The notes beneath the pieces were generated by a model. It was not told where the DNA came from. It saw only the letters and a list, made by a program, of their open reading frames with translations, and did no database searches. From Acidimicrobiia bacterium (lineage in GTDB: Bacteria > Actinomycetota > Acidimicrobiia > IMCC26256 > BP-133), in the NCBI GenBank assembly GCA_025934385.1, contig JAICYE010000173.1:1-5597 (forward strand): a stretch of 5,597 nt of DNA, in the 5' to 3' direction. The translations under genes were made by a program, and so were the position numbers. The stretch's first letter is position 1. Each line of letters starts with the position of its first letter. Shown in pieces: positions 1 through 5,356 of this stretch.

Positions 1-468
1 CAGGGCCGCCTGTCCCTGGCCGACGCGCCGGGGCAGCCGCAGCAGGGCGCCGGCGCCGGCGAACAGGCCGACGCCGACCTCGGGGATGCCGAGTTTGGAG
101 TCCCGGGAGGCCACGATCACGTCGCAGGCGAGGGCGATCTCGAGGCCCCCGGCCAGGGCGAAGCCCTCGACGGCGGCGATCAGCGGCTTGCGGGCCGATC
201 GCTGGGCGATGCCGCCAAAGCCCCGGTCGCCGGCGATCGGGAACTCACCGCTGGCGAAGGCCTTCAGGTCCATCCCGGCGCTGAACCCCTTGCCGGTGCC
301 GGTGATCACGCCAACCGAGAGGTCGGGGTCGGCGTCGAGCCGGTCGAGGGCGGCGCCCATGGCCTCGGCCGCCGCCTTGTTCATCGAGTTGCGGGCCTCG
401 GGCCGGTTGATGGTGATCACGAGGACCGGACCTCGCGCCTCGGTCAGGACGACGGACTCTTCGGCCAT
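1..468 (-). CDS. Crotonase-fold enoyl-CoA hydratase/isomerase, N-terminal 156 residues (C-terminus beyond left edge)
   Basis: Enzyme of the enoyl-CoA hydratase/isomerase family, which acts on acyl-CoA thioesters in the cytoplasm, for example by hydrating 2-enoyl-CoA in fatty-acid or amino-acid breakdown. What is seen: an N-terminal strand followed by NRPEARNSMN (residues 21-30), the first oxyanion-hole segment GFSAGMDL (61-68), and the second, EGFALAGGLEIALACD (101-116). LGIPEVGVGLFAGAGALLRL (126-145) follows, and its Glu130 aligns with the first catalytic Glu of rat crotonase. The second catalytic Glu would lie just past the window edge, so hydratase activity cannot be confirmed; dehalogenase, isomerase and hydrolase relatives share this fold. 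The ATG at 468-466 is chosen because AAGGAG (475-480) sits 6 bases upstream and the protein begins where family members normally do. It lies 92 bases after the MFS gene on the same strand and probably has its own promoter. About 100 residues of the usual ~260 are missing off the edge. Confidence 0.93.
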   Translation of the reverse strand, partial: MAEESVVLTEARGPVLVITINRPEARNSMNKAAAEAMGAALDRLDADPDLSVGVITGTGKGFSAGMDLKAFASGEFPIAGDRGFGGIAQRSARKPLIAAVEGFALAGGLEIALACDVIVASRDSKLGIPEVGVGLFAGAGALLRLPRRVGQGQAAL

Positions 469-560
469 GGAGCTCTCCTTTTCCGGACGGGCGTTCCCGG
501 CGGCGGACGCCGGCGCCGTGCGAGGGGGGTCGGTCTCGCTAAGAAACCTACCCGGGCAAC
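469..560 (-). other. Intergenic gap between MFS stop and crotonase start
   Basis: This 92-base spacer is longer than the 8- and 16-base gaps upstream, so the crotonase gene is probably transcribed at least partly on its own. It holds the crotonase Shine-Dalgarno and a short GC hairpin (CCGGCG, 5-base loop, CGCCGG; 497-513). The hairpin has no T-run after it and could be chance in sequence this rich in G and C. A TTG-start motif at the far end and a TAGGTT hexamer (minus strand, near 545-550) are only loosely promoter-like. I cannot assign a promoter with confidence. Confidence 0.4.
475..480 (-). promoter_or_regulatory. Shine-Dalgarno of the crotonase gene
   Basis: On the minus strand the sequence reads AAGGAG, then 6 bases, then the ATG. 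It is the best canonical ribosome-binding site in the window and fixes the crotonase start. Confidence 0.8.
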
Positions 561-1844
561 CTACTCGGCGGCGTCGAACCCGGGCATCTCGGCGGCCGGC
601 GGTTCTTCCGCCACCATGGCCCGGGCGACACCGATCTGGCGGAGCCGGGGCACCCGCCGGCGCAACCGGGCCATGGCCGCCCCGGCCGCCAGTACCGGCA
701 GGGTGAGGACCACCGCCGCCGTCCGCAGGCCGGCGGCCGATGCCATCGCCCCGTCGGCGAGGCTGGCCGGCGGCCGGGTACCGAGGAACCCCAGGCTCCA
801 CATGGCCATGACCCGGCCCCGCTGCTCCGGGGCGGCTTCCATCGTCAGCGCCGTGGTGGCGCCGGTGTTCGTCACCATGAACCCGAAGCCGCCGACCAGG
901 AGCGCCACGAGCGCCACCGGCACGGTCGGGGCGACGGCGAAGCCCAGCATGCCGAGGCCCATGCACAGGCAGCCCGGCGCCAGGCGCCGCACCGGATTCC
1001 CCGGGCGGCCGGCGACCGCGGCGGCCAGCGCCGCCCCGAGGCCGAACGCCCCGACGAGGACGCCGGTGAGGGTGTCGGCCCGGCCGAACACCTCCGACGA
1101 GAACCCCGGCGTGAGCGTGTTGACCGGGTCCTGGGTGACCGAGATGGCCGCCACGACGACGAGCAGCGCCACGAGGGCGACGTCGTCGCGCACCATCCGC
1201 ACGCTCTCCCGCCAGCGGGGCGGAGGCCCGGCCGACCGGGGCACCTGAGCCGGCCGCACGGCCAGCAACCCGGCGATCAAGGCCAGATACGACAACGAGT
1301 TGAGCCCGAAGGCGGCGGCGATCCCGAGGCGGGCCACCACCACCGCCCCGAGCACCGGCCCGACGGCCCGGGCCAGGTTGAACGTGACCGACGACAGGGC
1401 CAGGGCGGCGGCGAGGTGCTCGGTGTCGACGAGGTCGGGCACCATCGCCTGGATGGCCGGGATGGCCAGGGCGAAGGTGAGGCCGAGCAGGCCGGTCAGG
1501 ACGATGACGACCGGCGCCGTGGCCAGTCCGGCGCCCTGCAGGGCGGCCAGCGCGGCCGTCACCACGATGGCGCCGACCTGGGTGAGGACGATCATGCGCC
1601 GCCGGTCGAAGCGGTCGGCGGCCGACCCGGCGAACGGCGCCAGCAGGAACACGCCGGCGAACTGGGCGAAGTTGACGACGCCGACGAAGAACGTCGATCC
1701 CGTCAGCCGGTAGATGAGGATGGCCTGGGCGATGTTCTGGAACCACGTCCCGCAGTTGGAGAGCAGGTTCCCGGCGAAGTAGGGCCAGAAGTTCCGGAGG
1801 GTGAGCACCCGCAGGGTGGAGGACCGGACCTCCCCGCCGGCCAT
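561..1844 (-). CDS. MFS efflux transporter, MFS_3/EntS-like family
   Basis: A 427-residue integral membrane protein of the major facilitator superfamily, in the subgroup that includes the enterobactin exporter EntS. It probably exports a small molecule using the proton gradient; the substrate cannot be read from sequence. What is seen: about twelve hydrophobic segments separated by short charged loops. The opening NFWPYFAGNLLSNCGTWFQN (18-37) is typical of this subgroup. The TM2-TM3 loop carries motif A as GSAADRFDRRRM (73-84). AIPAIQAMVPDLVD (127-140) and a central basic loop (about 198-220) follow, and the second half has PEQRGRVMAMWSLGFLGTRP (339-358). Length is normal for the family, and the C-terminal tail is basic then acidic and cytoplasmic. 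The ATG is at 1844-1842, 16 bases after the GNAT stop; the ribosome-binding site (GGCTGAG) is weak, which fits translation after the upstream gene in an operon. An alternative role as a drug-resistance pump cannot be excluded. Confidence 0.93.
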   Translation of the reverse strand: MAGGEVRSSTLRVLTLRNFWPYFAGNLLSNCGTWFQNIAQAILIYRLTGSTFFVGVVNFAQFAGVFLLAPFAGSAADRFDRRRMIVLTQVGAIVVTAALAALQGAGLATAPVVIVLTGLLGLTFALAIPAIQAMVPDLVDTEHLAAALALSSVTFNLARAVGPVLGAVVVARLGIAAAFGLNSLSYLALIAGLLAVRPAQVPRSAGPPPRWRESVRMVRDDVALVALLVVVAAISVTQDPVNTLTPGFSSEVFGRADTLTGVLVGAFGLGAALAAAVAGRPGNPVRRLAPGCLCMGLGMLGFAVAPTVPVALVALLVGGFGFMVTNTGATTALTMEAAPEQRGRVMAMWSLGFLGTRPPASLADGAMASAAGLRTAAVVLTLPVLAAGAAMARLRRRVPRLRQIGVARAMVAEEPPAAEMPGFDAAE

Positions 1845-1860
1845 GTCTCAGCCGGCCCCG

Positions 1861-2616
1861 TCAGCTGGCCACCGGCAGGCCGAGCACCCACCAGCCGGTG
1901 TCGGGGAAGCCGGACGCCTCCGCCACCCGGGCCGAGGCCGTGTTCCTCACCGCGTGGAGGTAGGTGGCCACCGCCCCCTCGTCAGCCACCCGCCGGGCGG
2001 CCTGGGCCACCAGCCGGCGGGCCAGCCCCCGGCCCCGGAGGTGCTCCTCGGTGGCCACCGACAGCTCCTGGCCGAACTCGTCGTGGCGCTTGCGGCCCAC
2101 GCCGGCGCCGTAGCGGCCGTCCTCGTCGAGGTGGACGAGGACGTCGCCGTTGAACACGGACAGCCACGGCGGCACCCGCTCGTCGTCGGGCGGCAACCAG
2201 ACCGTGTGGCCGCCACGTGGCGGAGCATCGGGCCCGGGGGACGGGGGGTGCCCCCCCGACAAGGGCGGCGTGAGCCGCCAACGAACGCCGCCCCCCGCCG
2301 GACCTGTGAGCTCGTGGCACCACCGGAAGACCCCCCGCCCGAACCGGGCATCGGGCCGGCCCACCAGCGCCGGCAGGGCCGCCCCGACCGCATCGAGGCT
2401 CTCCCCCGCCGCTCGCACCGCGTCTTCGATCTCGGGCGCCACCGACAGCACGGCGCCCTGCGGGGTGGCCACGCCGGCGACGGGATAGATCTTGCCGTCC
2501 CATCCCGGCTGCGTACGCCGGTCCGACCCGACGACGGTCAGCGTCCCCGGGCCGGCCGGCGGCCAGGCGCCGAGCCAGGAAGCCAGGTGCCGCTCGAGCC
2601 GGCCGGCGAGATCCAA
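1861..2616 (-). CDS. GNAT-family N-acetyltransferase with N-terminal extension
   Basis: A 251-residue protein predicted to transfer an acetyl group from acetyl-CoA to an amine; the acceptor is unknown. The catalytic-fold domain is C-terminal (about 145-251). It contains the acetyl-CoA pyrophosphate loop as HLRGRGLARRL (192-202), matching R/Q-x-x-G-x-G/A with R194, G197 and A199, then the NTASARVAEASGF motif (225-237), a common GNAT ending. Residues 1-105 form a separate region, possibly a degenerate GNAT-like or substrate-recognition domain. A Pro/Gly-rich linker (105-137) joins the two. The start is a TTG at 2616-2614, 8 bases after the STAS stop codon, with GCGGGG in front as a poor ribosome-binding site. 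I see no ATG or GTG in a sensible place nearby, so the exact start is uncertain. The tight spacing puts it in an operon with STAS upstream and the MFS exporter downstream. Confidence 0.88.
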   Translation of the reverse strand: MDLAGRLERHLASWLGAWPPAGPGTLTVVGSDRRTQPGWDGKIYPVAGVATPQGAVLSVAPEIEDAVRAAGESLDAVGAALPALVGRPDARFGRGVFRWCHELTGPAGGGVRWRLTPPLSGGHPPSPGPDAPPRGGHTVWLPPDDERVPPWLSVFNGDVLVHLDEDGRYGAGVGRKRHDEFGQELSVATEEHLRGRGLARRLVAQAARRVADEGAVATYLHAVRNTASARVAEASGFPDTGWWVLGLPVAS

Positions 2617-2624
2617 CCCCGCGC

Positions 2625-2981
2625 TCAGGGCTGGACGTCGAAGATCCGGTCGAGCCCGGTGATCTCCAGCACCTTGCGGGCGTGGGCGTTGACGTGGCGC
2701 ACGACGACCTGGCGGTCGGCGTTCTCGCCCCGCAGCCGGGACTGGGCCCGCACCAGCACGCCGAGCCCCATCGAGTCGATGAAGCCCAGGCCGGCGAAGT
2801 CGAAGACGAGCCGGGCGGTCACGCCGGAGAGCGCCGGTTCCATCCGCTCCCAGAGGAACGGCGCGGTCAGCACGTCGAGCTCACCCCGCACGGCGACCAC
2901 GACGTCGCCGCCGTCGACGGTCACCTCGACCTCGAAGTCGTCGGGCACGCTCAGCCGGAAGCTGGGAGGGATGTCCGCCAC
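2625..2981 (-). CDS. STAS-domain anti-sigma factor antagonist (SpoIIAA/RsbV-like)
   Basis: A 118-residue single-domain cytoplasmic protein. In this family the unphosphorylated form binds an RsbW/SpoIIAB-type anti-sigma kinase and frees a sigma factor; phosphorylation on a conserved serine switches it off. What is seen: a short leader, VVVAVRGELDVLTAP (27-41) as the typical first strand-helix, LVFDFAGLGFIDSMGLGVLV (58-77) containing the DSxGLG phosphorylation motif with Ser70 as the predicted target, and VVVRHVNAHARKVLEITGLD (92-111), the usual last strand and helix. The GTG at 2981-2979 is chosen because GGAAG lies 9 bases upstream; a GTG at 2987 is in frame but too close to it. The gene is first of a minus-strand operon and divergent from the triple-PAS gene. 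No anti-sigma kinase, sigma factor or PP2C phosphatase is present in the window, so its partners are elsewhere. Confidence 0.92.
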   Translation of the reverse strand: MADIPPSFRLSVPDDFEVEVTVDGGDVVVAVRGELDVLTAPFLWERMEPALSGVTARLVFDFAGLGFIDSMGLGVLVRAQSRLRGENADRQVVVRHVNAHARKVLEITGLDRIFDVQP

Positions 2982-3023
2982 GGGCACATTCTTCCGGCTG
3001 CCGGGCCCCCGGGGCGAACTATC

Positions 3024-3042
3024 GTGGAGGGACGTTCTCCAC
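3024..3042. repeat. Perfect 6-bp inverted repeat, possible operator
   Basis: GTGGAG (3024-3029) and CTCCAC (3037-3042) are separated by 7 bases. The centre-to-centre distance of 13 bases is slightly more than one DNA turn, as for a dimeric regulator. It lies between the two divergent starts, 36 bases before the PAS start codon. Chance occurrence is possible. Confidence 0.35.
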
Positions 3043-3060
3043 CGCTGGGGAAATGGAGCG

Positions 3061-3069
3061 GGGGGAGAG
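3061..3069 (+). promoter_or_regulatory. Purine-rich ribosome-binding site that decides the PAS gene start
   Basis: GGGGGAGAG ends 8 bases before the TTG at 3078. This favours the TTG over the in-frame GTG at 3024, which would begin inside the palindrome and add 18 residues with no PAS homology. Confidence 0.6.
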
Positions 3070-3077
3070 ATCGAGCG

Positions 3078-4343
3078 TTGGTAACGAACGAGCAGGTCGC
3101 CTTCCTGGTGGCGCTGGACGGGGCGGTCGTCGGCTGGGGGGCCGGCGCCGAGTCGCTGTTCGGCTACCACGCCGACGAGCTCGTCGGGCAGCCGGTGTCG
3201 GTCCTGGCCGCCCCCGAGGGCACGTCGGCCTTCCCCCGCATCCTCTCGGCGGTGGCCCGGGGGGAGGGTGTGGAGGCCAACGAGACCATGGTCGGCAAGG
3301 ACGGCACCCGCTTCGAGGTCGCCCTGGCCGTCTCTCCCGCCCGCAACGGCGGCGGACGCATCACCGGCGCCCGGGCCGTCGTCCGCGACGTCACCGACGA
3401 GGCCGCCGAGGAGGGCCGGGGCCGTCTGGCCGCCCTGCTGGAGGCCATCAACGACGCCGTCTACGCCCTCGACGCCAAGGGCGTCATCCGCACCTGGAAC
3501 CCCGGCGCCGAGCGGCTCTACGGCTACAAGCACCACGAGGCGGTGGGCCTGCCGGGCCTGTCGCTGGTGCCCGAGGCCCGCCACGACGACGCCCGGATGG
3601 CCATCGACTGCGTGCTGGCCGGGGAGCCCGTCCAGCTCTTCGAGATCGACGCCCGCCGCAAGGACGGGGTGCTCGTCCCCGCCCGGGTCGACCTGTGGCC
3701 GATCCGCAGCCGCAGCGGCGAGGTGGCCGGCGTGTCGGTCATCGCCAACGACCAGACCGAGCAGCGCCTGGCCGAGGCGGCGCTGGCCGAGAGCGTGGTG
3801 CGGCTGCGGGAGAGCGAGTCGCTGGCCCACGTCGGCGGCTGGGTGTGGGACATGGCCACCGGCGCCGTGCAGTGGTCCGAGGAGCTGCACCGGATCCACG
3901 GCCTCGACCCGGCGGGGTTCGCCGGCAGCCTCGACGCCCACCTGGGGCTGGTGCACCCCTACGACCGGGAGCCGGTGCGGGCGGCCATGCAGGCGGCCGT
4001 GGCCGGGCCCCACCCGTTCGAGTTGGAGTACCGCATCGTGCGGCCCAACGGCGAGGTCCGCTGGCTCTACGCCCGGGCCGAGGTGGCGCTGGCGCCGTCC
4101 GACTCGGTGGCGGTGGCCGGCCTGCGGGGCATCTGCCAGGACATCACCGAGCGGAAGCGGGCCCGCATCCCCGCCGAGGTCACCGCCGGGCTGCGGTGGA
4201 TCGCCGACTGCGCCGAACGGCTGCGACGGGCCCCGCTGGCGCCGACCGAGGCCGCCGTCGCCGACGAGATCGCCGAGTTGGCCAAACGGCTGTTGGACGA
4301 ACCGGGCAACGGTGAGAGACTCCGCCCGGTGAGCGGGACGTGA
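3078..4343 (+). CDS. Triple-PAS-domain sensory protein without a recognisable output domain
   Basis: A 421-residue cytoplasmic protein made almost wholly of PAS sensor domains. PAS1 spans about 4-108 (core GWGAGAESLFGYHADELVGQ, 19-38, closing with VVRDVTDE). PAS2 spans about 115-228 (INDAVYALDAKGVIRTWNPG, 124-143; AERLYGY; closing VIANDQTEQR). A short helical linker (229-248) leads to PAS3 of the PAS_3 type, about 250-360 (GGWVWDMATGAVQWSEELHR, 253-272; PNGEVRWLYARAEV; closing GICQDITERKRA). The tail 361-421 is helical and charged. It has no H-box or ATPase domain, no GGDEF or EAL, no PP2C, no HTH and no membrane segment. No LOV-type NCRFLQ motif is present and only three cysteines are seen (178, 353, 378), so flavin photochemistry is unlikely; the ligand is unknown. 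The TTG start is chosen from the upstream GGGGGAGAG and because PAS1 begins at once. The stop overlaps the next gene's GTG. It could be a truncated histidine kinase relative, but the reading frame shows no sign of recent breakage. Confidence 0.88.
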   Translation: MVTNEQVAFLVALDGAVVGWGAGAESLFGYHADELVGQPVSVLAAPEGTSAFPRILSAVARGEGVEANETMVGKDGTRFEVALAVSPARNGGGRITGARAVVRDVTDEAAEEGRGRLAALLEAINDAVYALDAKGVIRTWNPGAERLYGYKHHEAVGLPGLSLVPEARHDDARMAIDCVLAGEPVQLFEIDARRKDGVLVPARVDLWPIRSRSGEVAGVSVIANDQTEQRLAEAALAESVVRLRESESLAHVGGWVWDMATGAVQWSEELHRIHGLDPAGFAGSLDAHLGLVHPYDREPVRAAMQAAVAGPHPFELEYRIVRPNGEVRWLYARAEVALAPSDSVAVAGLRGICQDITERKRARIPAEVTAGLRWIADCAERLRRAPLAPTEAAVADEIAELAKRLLDEPGNGERLRPVSGT

Positions 4344-4924
4344 TCACGCAAGGCAACGGCACGAGCCAGCCCGGGGCGGCGTCCGGTCTCGACGACCCCG
4401 TCGAGGGCGCCTTCACGGCCTTCCGGGTCGACCCGGAGCGGACGGCGCTGGTGCTGGTGGCCCGGTCCAACGCCGGGCCGATCACATTCGGGGCCACCGG
4501 GTTGGAGGGCTCGATCTCGGCCCACGTCGCCGGGGGGGAGGTGGGCACCGGCATCCCGCCATCGGCCCGGCTGGAGGTGCCGGTCGCCGAGCTCACCTGC
4601 GGGAACGGGCTCTACGACGCCGAGCTGCACCGCCGGGTCGACGCCCGCCTCCATCCCCGGGCGGTGGTCGAGCTGCGCGACGCCTCCCCCGTCGGCGCCA
4701 CCGGGCGCTTCCACGTCGAGGGCATGCTGACGTTCCACGGCGTGACCCGGTCGGTGGCCGGCTCGGTGGCGGTGTCGTTCCCCGAGCCGGGTCGCATCGT
4801 GATCGACGGGGAGCAGATGCTCGACATGCGCCACTTCGAGATCACCCCGCCGGCGGTGGCGATGCTGCGGATCTATCCCGAGGTCCGGGTGCAGCTCCAC
4901 GTCGAGGGCGACGTCGCCGAGTAG
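4340..4924 (+). CDS. YceI-family (lipid/isoprenoid-binding lipocalin-like) protein, cytoplasmic form
   Basis: A 194-residue protein of the YceI family, whose known members form an extended beta-barrel that can hold a polyisoprenoid or amphipathic ligand. What is seen: FRVDPERTALVLVARSNAGP (28-47) as the opening strands, LEVPVAELTCGNGLYDAELH (78-97) followed by LHPRAVVELRDA (104-115), where the family has its 'D..L......P...F' segment, then LTFHGVTRSVAGSVAVSF (130-147), GEQMLDMRHFEITPP (157-171) and a final strand LRIYPEVRVQLHVEGD (176-191). Length is close to the usual 170-200. There is no signal peptide or lipobox: the N-terminus is polar (ITQGNGTSQPGAAS), so it probably stays in the cytoplasm, unlike periplasmic E. 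coli YceI. The GTG start lies in a GTGA overlap with the PAS stop, which implies translational coupling and a shared mRNA. Its function with the sensor is unknown. Confidence 0.88.
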   Translation: MITQGNGTSQPGAASGLDDPVEGAFTAFRVDPERTALVLVARSNAGPITFGATGLEGSISAHVAGGEVGTGIPPSARLEVPVAELTCGNGLYDAELHRRVDARLHPRAVVELRDASPVGATGRFHVEGMLTFHGVTRSVAGSVAVSFPEPGRIVIDGEQMLDMRHFEITPPAVAMLRIYPEVRVQLHVEGDVAE

Positions 4925-4950
4925 GGCGCCGGCCGAGGCATGATGGCCGC

Positions 4951-5280
4951 ATGGGACTGATGGAGTTCGCCGCCGGCTGGGCGCTCGGCGCCAAGTCGGG
5001 CGAGACGCAGTTCGACGAGGTCGTGCGGACGGGCCAGGACGTGCTGCGGTCGCAGGAGGTGGCCGACCTCGTCCACGCCCTCCGATCCCACGTGGGCTAC
5101 AGCCTCCAGGCCCTGGGCGGGCTGGTGCTGGGCGACGGGTCGGAGCCGAGCGGCGAGGACCTGCTCGACATCGTCCGCCACCTGGTCCAGCGCCGGGAGG
5201 GCGCCGGCGGCGGGGCCGGGGCGACGCCGCCGCTCCAGGTCGTGCGGGACATCTTCCGCGACAAGCGCGGCGCCGGCTGA
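4951..5280 (+). CDS. Small helical protein of unknown function
   Basis: A 109-residue protein I do not recognise. The N-terminus is a hydrophobic, glycine- and alanine-rich stretch (GLMEFAAGWALGAKSG, 2-17) that resembles a helix packing or weak membrane-associating segment but is too short and polar to be a clear TM helix. Then come amphipathic helices (about 20-62 and 67-82), a Gly/Ala hinge (84-91), and a last helix PPLQVVRDIFRDKRG (93-107). No cysteines, catalytic motif or DNA-binding motif are seen. ATG at 4951, 26 bases after the YceI stop; a GAGG 12 bases upstream is a weak, distant ribosome-binding site, and the ATG at 4960 (residue 4) is an alternative start. Codon use matches neighbours and the frame ends cleanly before the palindrome, which supports a real gene. 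It probably belongs to the PAS-YceI operon as its last gene. Confidence 0.75.
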   Translation: MGLMEFAAGWALGAKSGETQFDEVVRTGQDVLRSQEVADLVHALRSHVGYSLQALGGLVLGDGSEPSGEDLLDIVRHLVQRREGAGGGAGATPPLQVVRDIFRDKRGAG

Positions 5281-5284
5281 GCTG

Positions 5285-5345
5285 GTCCGTCCCAAACCGG
5301 CGTTCGTTTACCGGAATACAGCGGAAAACGAACGCCAGAACGGAC
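5285..5345. terminator. Long imperfect palindrome, likely bidirectional terminator between convergent genes
   Basis: The gap between two convergent genes folds into one long stem-loop. The outer arm GTCCGT (5285-5290) pairs with ACGGAC (5340-5345). After an asymmetric internal loop (8 and 3 bases), a perfect 11-bp arm GGCGTTCGTTT (5299-5309) pairs with AAACGAACGCC (5326-5336). One A-A mismatch follows, then CCG (5311-5313) with CGG (5322-5324) closes an 8-base loop. The gap is visibly richer in A and T than its surroundings. There is no terminal T-run, but terminators without one are reported in high-GC actinobacteria. The position, starting 5 bases after one stop and ending 12 bases before the other, supports termination in both directions. 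A repeated extragenic palindrome is the main alternative. Confidence 0.65.
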
Positions 5346-5356
5346 GGGTCGGCCCC

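Larger units (their letters stand above)
2982..3077. promoter_or_regulatory. Divergent intergenic region between STAS and PAS genes
   Basis: These 96 bases must hold the promoters for both the minus-strand STAS operon and the plus-strand PAS operon. The stretch is less uniformly GC-rich than its flanks. It holds two palindromes: CCGGG-CC-CCCGG (3001-3012) and GTGGAG-7 bases-CTCCAC (3024-3042). TATCGT (3020-3025, plus) and GATAGT (minus, overlapping) are possible -10 hexamers on opposite strands, but no convincing -35 partners are visible. The promoter role is inferred from gene arrangement. Confidence 0.6.

Noticed and set aside
497..513. Short GC hairpin CCGGCG-N5-CGCCGG downstream of the MFS gene as a terminator
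   Set aside because: It has no T-run and is only 6 bp; hairpins of this size are expected by chance in DNA this GC-rich.
1416..2153. A plus-strand frame rich in Gly, Asp, Glu and Arg opposite the MFS and GNAT genes
   Set aside because: A shadow of the third-position GC bias of the MFS gene; no domain and no credible ribosome-binding site.
1801..3084. A 427-residue plus-strand open frame opposite the GNAT and STAS genes
   Set aside because: Its composition is low-complexity Arg/Pro/Ser/Thr and it matches no family; it lies opposite two clear domain-containing genes.
2625..4013. A 462-residue minus-strand open frame covering the STAS gene and most of the PAS gene in antisense
   Set aside because: Only its last 118 codons encode a recognisable domain (STAS). 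The rest is the complement of the PAS gene and reads as Gly/Ala/Val/His-rich filler typical of antisense frames in GC-rich DNA.
3078..4160. LOV (blue-light) function for one of the PAS domains
   Set aside because: No NCRFLQ-type flavin-cysteine motif is present in any of the three domains.
3053..4315. An alternative plus-strand frame through the PAS gene beginning with ATG at 3053
   Set aside because: It encodes an Arg/Gly/Pro-rich product with no domain, while the frame starting at TTG 3078 encodes three clear PAS domains.
5299..5336. Actinobacterial LexA (SOS) box in the palindrome because of GTTCG/CGAAC
   Set aside because: The half-sites face the wrong way and are far more than 4 bases apart; the place, between two gene ends, is also wrong for an operator.
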